Below, piece after piece: positions 1-5,496 of a DNA stretch of 7,226 nt. Below the pieces are notes generated by a model that saw nothing but the letters and a program-made list of their open reading frames with translations, ran no database searches and was not told where the DNA came from. The stretch's first letter is position 1. Each line of letters starts with the position of its first letter. Origin of the DNA: Coriobacteriales bacterium (GTDB lineage Bacteria > Actinomycetota > Coriobacteriia > Coriobacteriales > JAEZZM01); assembly GCA_029983705.1 (NCBI GenBank), contig JASBYZ010000078.1, positions 1 to 7,226 on the forward strand, read 5' to 3'. The position numbers were made by a program, and so were the translations under genes.

Positions 1-447
1 TACAAGGTCACCTTGGCGCAAACTCATAAGCATGCGCACATCATTTTGCACTGCTTCTTCTTGAATCATGCGGGCAATAATTGAGGTTGAAGAGATAGCT
101 TCAATACCAAGTTTTCTAAAGATTCTTTCATTTTTAGGATTATTAACGCGAGCAATAATACGCGGAGTTTCAAACAGAACAGAAGCGATTTCGCAGGCAA
201 CAAGGTTATCATCATCTTGACCGGTCGTAGCTACAAATATATCCGCAAGACTAATTCCAGCATCCTCTAACACGTCCGTCTCACAGCAGTCGCCTAAGAT
301 CACCATAACCCTACCGCTCAGGTTTTCTACGAGATACTCAACTACCTGCTCGTTCTCGTCAATGATTGCTACCTCATGATTTTGCTTGAGTAGGGTTTGA
401 GCAAGATTTTCTGCAATTTTTCCGCCGCCACCAATTACGATATACAT
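1..447 (-). CDS. trkA: TrkA-type RCK protein, second of tandem pair (CeoC-like), C-terminus beyond window
   Basis: Cytoplasmic nucleotide-binding regulatory subunit of a Trk/Ktr-type K+ transporter. RCK proteins bind NAD(H) or adenine nucleotides and gate a membrane TrkH/KtrB-type channel. The visible 149 residues are an RCK_N Rossmann domain: the start MYIVIGGGGKIA carries a glycine-rich loop at residues 6-12 whose last Gly is Ala, an acidic residue ends strand 2 (D30), LGD lies at 51-53, the TTGQDDDN turn at 74-81 and the RIIARVNNPKNE segment at 96-107. From memory, this resembles mycobacterial CeoC more than CeoB. The RCK_C domain and stop lie left of position 1. The ATG at 447-445 is only 6 bp after the stop of the upstream trkA, so the two are probably translationally coupled; the ribosome-binding site would lie in the end of that gene (AAGTAGGCG-like, weak). 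The family call is firm, the exact partner channel unknown. Confidence 0.9.
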   Translation of the reverse strand, partial: MYIVIGGGGKIAENLAQTLLKQNHEVAIIDENEQVVEYLVENLSGRVMVILGDCCETDVLEDAGISLADIFVATTGQDDDNLVACEIASVLFETPRIIARVNNPKNERIFRKLGIEAISSTSIIARMIQEEAVQNDVRMLMSLRQGDLV

Positions 448-453
448 ACGCGC

Positions 454-1098
454 CTACTTCTTAAAATAGCGAGAAAAATCTTCTGCAACAGCCTGATGAA
501 CTACCGCCACGATTTCATCGTCCTCATGAAGCAAACTGTCAGCAACAGGAATGATGTATTGATCTTGGTGTTTAAAGGCAATTATTTTAATCTCATTATC
601 GCGCTCTAAATCTTCTGTTTTGATAGCTCCCCCACCAGGCAGTTTGAGCGAGAAAGATAAAACCTCAAGTTCATCAAAGGTATCAATGTGATAAGAATGA
701 CCAGATCTAATCTTGTCATAAATTTCATCGCTTACTAAATCTGTACCGCAGACATAATCAAGACCAAGTTGAACGTATGCTGATGCTCTGTCAGAGTTAT
801 ACAGCCTTGAGATTACGTGAGGAACATTAAAAAGACGGCGTGCTACCTCTGCCGCCATAAAGTTGGTGTTATCAATATTGGTTACAGCAGCTAATACGTC
901 TGCCTCTTTAACTCCCGCTTGAACTAAAACATCCTCATCAAAGCCAGTGCCTTTAATGGTTCTTCCGTTAAAATCTCGCCCAAGGTTTCTAAAAGAGGCA
1001 GGGTCTTTATCAATTACCGAGACGTTATGCTCGTTTTTTGAAAGTAACACTGCTAATTGAGAGCCAACTCGACCGCAACCAACAACTATTACATTCAT
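454..1098 (-). CDS. trkA: TrkA-type RCK protein, first of tandem pair (CeoB-like)
   Basis: Complete 214-residue RCK protein, a cytoplasmic regulator of K+ uptake. The N-terminal Rossmann domain spans about residues 1-120, with the dinucleotide loop GCGRVG at 7-12 and the acidic residue D30 at the end of strand 2, where NAD ribose is normally bound. The core continues with IKGTGFDEDVL (48-58) and AAVTNIDNTN (70-79). An RCK_C (TrkA_C) domain follows at about 140-200, beginning near LEVLSFSLKLPGGG and ending in DDEIVAVV. Actinobacteria commonly carry two such proteins side by side (CeoB and CeoC) instead of one double-length TrkA, which fits this pair. The start ATG lies 27 bp after the stop of the M28-like gene; the only Shine-Dalgarno-like string, AAGG, is about 11 nt upstream and weak, so coupling to upstream translation is likely. 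No TrkH-type channel gene is in the window; it may lie to the left. Confidence 0.93.
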   Translation of the reverse strand: MNVIVVGCGRVGSQLAVLLSKNEHNVSVIDKDPASFRNLGRDFNGRTIKGTGFDEDVLVQAGVKEADVLAAVTNIDNTNFMAAEVARRLFNVPHVISRLYNSDRASAYVQLGLDYVCGTDLVSDEIYDKIRSGHSYHIDTFDELEVLSFSLKLPGGGAIKTEDLERDNEIKIIAFKHQDQYIIPVADSLLHEDDEIVAVVHQAVAEDFSRYFKK

Positions 1099-1125
1099 AG
1101 ACTACTAAACCTTAATTCCGTATAG

Positions 1126-3810
1126 TTAAGATCTTCTAATAGTTTCAATTACAATTTCAATTGCGTCATGAAGCTGATCTGGATCGATAATGTCTATAGT
1201 GTCACCATCCCAGGAAGTAGCAAATGGAACCCCATTTTCTACACCTGATAGAGTGATTGCCCTAAAGCCGTTTCTCATAGCAACCGTAGCATCGGTGTTG
1301 AGCCAAGACATATCCTGACCAAGAATTGGTCTATGGAAATCCTTACCAACCTTTTTAATAATATTGCTGAGGCGTCTGTCACCATTTCTAGTTTGGCCAG
1401 CACCTTCTTTGGTGTAGACGGCTAAGTCACCTGCACCCACACCCTTTAGGTTAATTACAAGTGCGCCCTTAAGCTCTTTTCCATACTCCTCAAAGAATTG
1501 ACGAGCGCCGCTGTTATTCATAGAGGATGCACCTGTTGCTACAAACCAAATCTCATGCGCCGTAAACTGGCTATCATTCATTGAGAGGATATAGTCTCTA
1601 ATCTCTTGTTTATCCTCATCGCTTAAGTCACGTTTTTCTACAGCTTGGATGTTTTCACTCTCTTCATCTTGAGCCTTCATTTGTTCTAGCTCTTCTTCAG
1701 AGTAGCCCTTAGTTCCGCCTCCGCGCCAAGATGAGTCATTTGGGTCATCGTCTTTGAAGTTATCCCATGAGCCAATCTTTCGGCCATCTTTTTTAGCGTC
1801 AAAGTCTTCATCTAAATCAAGCCAATCAGAGAAGGACTCTTCTTCTTTTTTGCGCTTCTTATTAAAGAAGCCCTCGAACTTATCGCCAATACGCTGGAAA
1901 ACGTTTTCTTTTGGCATCTCAATTTCTGGGAATTCTTCCTGACGTTTTTTACCTGGTCTCTTGAAGGTACCCGTTGCAAATTCATCTGCTGGGAAATCTT
2001 CAGGATTAAAGTCTCCAATTGGTGTTACGTTTGAAGCTGAGAAAGGATCAGCCTCGGTATCTGCAGGGTTTGGAAGGTCCATTACCTTAACGTTTTTGTT
2101 TGGTGTATAGGTGGTCTTACCCCACATTGGGTCTTCATCAATAATATCTTGAGCGCTCGGAGTATCTTTTTCTTTAGTGATATCTCCCACTTCATTTCTC
2201 GTGTGCTCAAGCCCAAGTGTTTCAATTTGTTGTACCTTAGATGGAGCAGGCTCAAAGCGTACAGGCTCATCATTAATCTTGCCTTCACGCTTAGCTTCTT
2301 CAACTGCTTTTTCTGCATCGTAGCTTGGAACTGCTGTTTTAATATCCTCAACCTCAAAGTTGAATTCTGGAGCTGGCTCTACATCAGCAGCACTCTGAAT
2401 TTTCTTTTCTTCAGCTTCTTCTTTTTTTTCTGGAGCAGGCTTAACAACACTGAGCTGAGGTTTTTTATCAGATACTACTGGACGCTCTGCGGCATTATCT
2501 ACAGCTTCTGGAGCTTCATCTTCTTCAGCCTCTTCTTTTAGGATTGGAAGATCAGCAAACCTTGATCTAACTTGTACATTACCATGCTCATCACGAGGAA
2601 GGCTTGGTTTAGCTGGAGCTTGATGTGCAAGAGATTTATCGGCATTACGTTTATTTTCTTTTGCAATACGCTCTTTTTCTGCTTCAAGCTCTTCTGATTG
2701 AAGTTTCTCAGCAAGGGCGTGTGCTTCTTCAGTTTGATCCTCAACACTCTCTTGCTCATTTTGTGTAACTTGCTCTACAGCTTCTTTAGCCTCAGGCTTC
2801 TTAGTGCCTAAATCAGCATCTAGATCAGAATAGATAATCTCAACACCTTCAGGTAAGATGCCTGCAGCCTTAGCTACGCCAGCGCCACGTCTCAGCATTG
2901 GTTTTTCTTTTTTAGGAGCCTCTTGCTTGGTGTCAATAAAGCTCTTTGGTTCTCTGCCTTCAGTCTTTGCTTTACGCTCCTCTTCTAAGGTCATCTCTTG
3001 AGCAACCTGCTTTATATCATCAAGAGAAACCTCAGCTCCGCCTTCAAGTTGAATTTTTTCATCACCACTTGAAAGTGGCTTTACGCCAAGAGGATCAGAT
3101 CTATCTAGAATGCCAAGAAGTGCTGCAACACCTGAAGCATTATCATTTGCACCTTTAACGTATCCCAAACCAAAGTGAGAGATTAGGATATTAATTCCAA
3201 ATACTAAAAGTGGAAGAGCGGCAACAATTGATAAAAACCAAATGATACCTAAAAGAGTTCCTGGCAAAATCGCAATCATATGAAAGAGATTAAGTACAGG
3301 AATAGCAGCCATACAAACGGTGCTTACTTTATAAAAGAGTCCCTGAAACTGAGCGAGCGCAGGGCTCCACAGTAAACTTGCCTTAGGGCTATCGTAGTTA
3401 GCAAGAATAATAATTGGTCTAACTTTTCTTGTACTATCAGTTTTTTCTGCCTTATGGCGTGCAATAACGTTTTGGCTTCTACCAGTTGGACCAAGTTTAG
3501 AGAGCACACCATTATCAACGCGTTCCATAAAAAAGAGGCCAAAAGAAAGTACTGAAAGTAAGAACATCACTACACAGGCAATTGGGTGAAATCCAGAGAT
3601 TATTGCGGTAAGCGCTGTGGTGATATAGCAAATAGCATAAGAGATTTGTGCAAAACCAGGAACTTGTACGTCTTGAACAATTGTCTCTACGCCATGCTCT
3701 TTCATAGTTTTTTCAATCTCGGAGGCTGCATAATACTCTTCTTCAGTATTAGCTGGACGAACTCCTATTTCTTCTGTTAAGTACTCTATATACTTCATTT
3801 CGTCTGCCAT
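1126..3810 (-). CDS. Membrane-embedded M28-fold protein with degenerate zinc site and ~500-residue disordered insertion
   Basis: This is an 894-residue protein with an M28 aminopeptidase-like fold. In order it shows: an N-terminal segment typical of M28 (1-52); a hydrophobic hairpin (about 54-95); the first motif ANYDSP (137-142); a second hydrophobic hairpin (about 160-210); the GANDNASG motif (220-227); a charged low-complexity stretch (about 240-735, rich in E, K, D, A and P); and the C-terminal half (about 745-894) with FVATGASS (756-763), VINLKG (785-790) and TSWDGDTIDIIDP (865-877). Set against Aeromonas aminopeptidase (ligands H97, D117, E152, D179, H256; catalytic E151), the equivalents are N138, D223, S763, K789, S866 and S762, so only the bridging Asp remains. 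No signal peptide is present and both hairpins return to the same side, so the fold is probably cytoplasmic. Hydrolytic activity is unlikely; a binding or scaffold role is inference. GGAGGT lies 3 nt before the chosen ATG; Met5 would be 15 nt away. No frameshift is visible. Confidence 0.85.
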   Translation of the reverse strand: MADEMKYIEYLTEEIGVRPANTEEEYYAASEIEKTMKEHGVETIVQDVQVPGFAQISYAICYITTALTAIISGFHPIACVVMFLLSVLSFGLFFMERVDNGVLSKLGPTGRSQNVIARHKAEKTDSTRKVRPIIILANYDSPKASLLWSPALAQFQGLFYKVSTVCMAAIPVLNLFHMIAILPGTLLGIIWFLSIVAALPLLVFGINILISHFGLGYVKGANDNASGVAALLGILDRSDPLGVKPLSSGDEKIQLEGGAEVSLDDIKQVAQEMTLEEERKAKTEGREPKSFIDTKQEAPKKEKPMLRRGAGVAKAAGILPEGVEIIYSDLDADLGTKKPEAKEAVEQVTQNEQESVEDQTEEAHALAEKLQSEELEAEKERIAKENKRNADKSLAHQAPAKPSLPRDEHGNVQVRSRFADLPILKEEAEEDEAPEAVDNAAERPVVSDKKPQLSVVKPAPEKKEEAEEKKIQSAADVEPAPEFNFEVEDIKTAVPSYDAEKAVEEAKREGKINDEPVRFEPAPSKVQQIETLGLEHTRNEVGDITKEKDTPSAQDIIDEDPMWGKTTYTPNKNVKVMDLPNPADTEADPFSASNVTPIGDFNPEDFPADEFATGTFKRPGKKRQEEFPEIEMPKENVFQRIGDKFEGFFNKKRKKEEESFSDWLDLDEDFDAKKDGRKIGSWDNFKDDDPNDSSWRGGGTKGYSEEELEQMKAQDEESENIQAVEKRDLSDEDKQEIRDYILSMNDSQFTAHEIWFVATGASSMNNSGARQFFEEYGKELKGALVINLKGVGAGDLAVYTKEGAGQTRNGDRRLSNIIKKVGKDFHRPILGQDMSWLNTDATVAMRNGFRAITLSGVENGVPFATSWDGDTIDIIDPDQLHDAIEIVIETIRRS

Positions 3811-3877
3811 GAGACCTCCGCGATTAGTGCTTGTTTGTTGTCCATCTTATTAGTGCAATACATACCCATATTTAGCT
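3811..3877 (-). other. 67-bp operon-internal gap without terminator
   Basis: This gap separates the membrane-protein gene from the M28-like gene. It holds no GC-rich hairpin with a T-run and no convincing promoter. A direct repeat ATTAGTGC (3823-3830 and 3849-3856) is the only visible pattern. Read-through into the M28-like gene is therefore likely. Confidence 0.5.
3814..3819 (-). promoter_or_regulatory. Strong but closely spaced Shine-Dalgarno of the M28-like gene
   Basis: GGAGGT on the minus strand is only three bases from the ATG at 3810-3808. The next in-frame ATG (Met5, 3798-3796) is fifteen bases away. The first is the better start, although the spacing is shorter than usual. Confidence 0.65.
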
Positions 3878-5323
3878 TTAAGCTGCATTAGTAGCACTTT
3901 GTTGAGCCTGTGGTTGTGCTTGTTTTGCTTGTGCTTGTTGTTGAGTTTCTTGCTTTGGCTGTGCTGGTGCTGCAGTCTTAGTTTCTGCAGGAGCATTTGT
4001 TTGTGGTGAGCGACTTACATCAACTTGCTGATACTCTCTAATAACTGCATCTGCTTCAGCAGCCATCTTGCGCGCATCAGTATATTGTTTTACGAGCTGT
4101 TCACCATTTGCGTTTTTAGCACCAACTAAATCAGCTGGAGTTTTAGGTAATACGCTTGCAGCCTCAACAACCTCATTATCTTTAGCATTATATGCATCAA
4201 CTTTAACCACAGCAGTCTCAACGTCTTTATCGCTAATTGCTTGGTCAGTTTCAATAAGAAGATTTACTGCTTCAATCTTTTTAGTGAGATAGTTTTCAAC
4301 AGCACTTAAATCAATTTGTACTGGAGAGTTTCTTAAACCATCAAGCATGCTTTGAGCTTGTTCAAAGGTTTTGAGCGCCTCATTATCAAGATCAACAATT
4401 GCTTGGGCAGTAAGCGTGGACTCTGAGCTTGACTCACTTGTTTTCTTACCATTTGCAGCATCTTCAACAGCCTTATTTGCCTCAGCCTCTTTGCCGTTAG
4501 CAAACTCTTTAGCTTTCTCAATTACATCTCTTACCTGTTGATCTCCTAGTAAGATCTGCTTATAAAGCTCAGTTGCCTGGTCCAGCATGCTGCCTTGTAC
4601 TGCAAAGTTTTGAAGAAGAGGTTGAGCTGCAGCAAGCATGTTCTTTCTACCGTCAATTGATTTTTGAAGAGCATTTACCACGTTCTTTTGTTGGTCTGAC
4701 ATGGCGCTATAGTGCTCTTTTGCGGTATTTAGAGAATTTTGAGCTAAGTTAAGTTCATTAGTTGCGCTCTCAAATTGTTGAGAAGCAGAGTTTAAACTGT
4801 TTTGATCAATTTGCTCTGGATTTTGAAGCGCTTTATCAAGGTCAACCACTACATTATCTGATGCACTCACATGAGAGATTGTCTGGCTAATTGCTTCTGC
4901 ACCAAGATTTGCTTTATCCATTTGTCCGTTTGCTTTGGTAAAGAAATATCCAATAATTGCAAGAACAATTACCAGTAAGACTCCAAGAATAATCAGAGCA
5001 ATGGTTGCATTGCGCTTTTTATTTTGAGCATCTCTTGCCATCTCTTCATACATAAAGTTTGATGAGCGTGGCTGATAGGTATTTTGCGGAGTGTATGGTG
5101 TGTATGAAAATTCATACGCTGAGTCATATGAGCTGTCTGCCTCGTAGCCGCCAGCACTTTGATACGCAGAGTCCTCATGAGATTGTTGCTCATTCATTCT
5201 TGAATAAGCAAGTAAAAACTCAGAGGTATCCCCTGGGTCATTATGGCTAAAGTAGCTGTCACTTTGACCTGAAGAACTACTAAAGTCGTCTGGTTGGTTA
5301 AACTGATTAGTATCCTTGGGCAT
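3878..5323 (-). CDS. Single-pass membrane protein with Ser/Tyr-rich cytoplasmic tail and extracellular helical domain; function unknown
   Basis: I do not recognise this 481-residue protein as a named family. Residues 1-105 are a hydrophilic tail rich in Ser, Tyr, Gln and Asp, with repeated aromatic spots such as SAYQSAGGYEADSSYDSAY (52-70). One transmembrane helix at about 107-128 (ATIALIILGVLLVIVLAIIGYFF) follows the basic NKKR at 101-104, so by the positive-inside rule the N-terminus is cytoplasmic and the rest outside. Residues about 135-445 are mostly helix-forming, with long Gln/Glu/Lys/Ala-rich stretches compatible with coiled coil or a helical bundle. The last ~35 residues are a Pro/Gln/Ala-rich, Lys-containing tail, a usual look for a segment crossing or lying in the cell wall. 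No sortase motif and no cysteine is seen. It is first in the leftward operon, 67 bp before the M28-like gene. AAGGA 9 nt upstream supports the ATG. Confidence 0.85.
   Translation of the reverse strand: MPKDTNQFNQPDDFSSSSGQSDSYFSHNDPGDTSEFLLAYSRMNEQQSHEDSAYQSAGGYEADSSYDSAYEFSYTPYTPQNTYQPRSSNFMYEEMARDAQNKKRNATIALIILGVLLVIVLAIIGYFFTKANGQMDKANLGAEAISQTISHVSASDNVVVDLDKALQNPEQIDQNSLNSASQQFESATNELNLAQNSLNTAKEHYSAMSDQQKNVVNALQKSIDGRKNMLAAAQPLLQNFAVQGSMLDQATELYKQILLGDQQVRDVIEKAKEFANGKEAEANKAVEDAANGKKTSESSSESTLTAQAIVDLDNEALKTFEQAQSMLDGLRNSPVQIDLSAVENYLTKKIEAVNLLIETDQAISDKDVETAVVKVDAYNAKDNEVVEAASVLPKTPADLVGAKNANGEQLVKQYTDARKMAAEADAVIREYQQVDVSRSPQTNAPAETKTAAPAQPKQETQQQAQAKQAQPQAQQSATNAA
3914..3939 (-). 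repeat. Short tandem repeat coding the Gln/Ala-rich tail
   Basis: The 11-base string TTGTGCTTGTT occurs at 3914-3924 and again at 3929-3939, a 15-base (five-codon) period inside the coding region for the Gln/Ala/Lys tail of the membrane protein. Gain or loss of one unit would keep the frame and change only tail length. Confidence 0.5.
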
Positions 5324-5332
5324 CCGAGTGGT

Positions 5333-5340
5333 TCCTTTCT
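5333..5340 (-). promoter_or_regulatory. Ribosome-binding site of the membrane-protein gene
   Basis: AGAAAGGA on the minus strand ends nine bases before the ATG at 5323-5321. It is a normal Shine-Dalgarno and fixes that start. Confidence 0.7.
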
Positions 5341-5352
5341 GGCATCAATTTC

Positions 5353-5367
5353 GGATTTTTTAAATCC
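5353..5367. repeat. Perfect inverted repeat GGATTT-TTT-AAATCC
   Basis: Six-base arms are separated by three bases. It lies in the predicted 5' leader of the leftward operon, directly next to a second inverted repeat. It could be an operator or a weak RNA hairpin. It is too AT-rich to act as a convincing terminator. Confidence 0.55.
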
Positions 5368-5384
5368 CTAAAATCAAATTTTAG
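5368..5384. repeat. Perfect inverted repeat CTAAAAT-CAA-ATTTTAG
   Basis: Seven-base arms with a three-base centre. It starts at the base after the neighbouring repeat ends and covers the predicted leftward -10 (5378-5383), the usual place for a repressor operator. The protein that would bind is unknown. Confidence 0.6.
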
Positions 5385-5406
5385 CAGTACATTCATACTT
5401 TTTTAA
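5378..5406 (-). promoter_or_regulatory. Predicted leftward promoter, extended -10 (TTAAAA, 17 bp, TGC-TAAAAT)
   Basis: Read on the minus strand, TAAAAT (5383-5378) matches five of six -10 bases and is preceded by TGC, an extended -10. TTAAAA (5406-5401) sits 17 bp upstream and matches four of six -35 bases. Transcription would start near 5371 and give a leader of about 48 nt to the membrane-protein gene, heading the four-gene operon. The -10 lies inside one perfect inverted repeat and the -35 inside another, so repressor control is possible. This is pattern reading only, in AT-rich DNA. Confidence 0.45.
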
Positions 5407-5445
5407 GTATTTATTAGCATTTTCTTATTATCTTAGCTTCATACT
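5392..5445. repeat. Direct repeat TTCATACT, two copies 46 bp apart
   Basis: Exact eight-base copies lie at 5392-5399 and 5438-5445. TTAGC also recurs at 5381, 5414 and 5433. These could be half-sites for a regulator that binds tandem motifs, but short AT-rich repeats arise easily by chance. Confidence 0.3.
5395..5410. repeat. Perfect inverted repeat ATACTT-TTTT-AAGTAT
   Basis: Six-base arms with a four-base spacer. It covers the predicted leftward -35 (5401-5406). Together with the two repeats at 5353-5384 it makes a run of three palindromes within 58 bp. Confidence 0.55.
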
Positions 5446-5460
5446 GTCTGTGTATATGAT
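5433..5460 (+). promoter_or_regulatory. Candidate rightward promoter for pafBC
   Basis: TATGAT (5455-5460) matches five of six -10 bases and lies about 37 bp before the pafB-like ATG, giving a leader near 30 nt. The best -35 at 16-bp spacing is TTAGCT (5433-5438), which is weak. An alternative -10, TATAAC (5468-5473), also has no good -35. The weak -35 would fit a promoter that needs an activator. The -10 almost coincides with that of the candidate leftward PafBC-type promoter on the other strand. Confidence 0.3.
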
Positions 5461-5478
5461 ATTCAATTATAACGACAT
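5456..5478 (-). promoter_or_regulatory. Possible PafBC-type (RecA-NDp-like) leftward promoter
   Basis: The mycobacterial RecA-independent damage promoter has the consensus tTGTCRgtg-N8-TAnnnT. Minus-strand bases 5478-5470 read ATGTCGTTA, matching the TGTCR core, and TATCAT (5461-5456) follows after exactly eight bases, matching TAnnnT. The less conserved flanks fit poorly (first T and two of the trailing gtg differ). It would start transcription near 5449 with a leader of about 125 nt. Adjacency to a pafBC-like pair raises interest, but the matching core is short and could be chance. Confidence 0.3.
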
Positions 5479-5496
5479 TTAATCAAAAGGGGGCAC

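Noticed and set aside
397..609. 70-codon plus-strand open frame spanning the junction of the two trkA genes
   Set aside because: Both opposite-strand genes are clear family members that fill this stretch; the product resembles nothing known.
2149..2541. 130-codon open frame on the plus strand
   Set aside because: It lies wholly opposite the Glu/Lys-rich insertion of the M28-like gene; its Phe/Ser/Leu-rich, low-complexity product is the antisense of GAA/AAG/GCT codons. It has no ribosome-binding evidence.
1126..3810. Frameshift or assembly artefact joining two genes into the 894-residue protein
   Set aside because: One uninterrupted frame carries both halves of a single M28 fold with family-like spacing in the C-terminal half, and codon style is uniform through the insertion.
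3811..3877. Separate promoter for the M28-like gene
   Set aside because: TTGCAC and TAAGAT-like strings occur, but neither spacing nor match is convincing.
5353..5367. Inverted repeat as a transcription terminator
   Set aside because: The stem is six mostly A/T pairs and lies in the leader between divergent genes, where neither transcript ends.
5444..5452. Plus-strand CTGTCTGTG, similar to the PafBC-type TTGTCRGTG element, as an autoregulatory site before pafB
   Set aside because: The R position is T, and no TAnnnT stands at the required eight-base gap (ATTCAA is there); TATGAT is too near and TATAAC too far.
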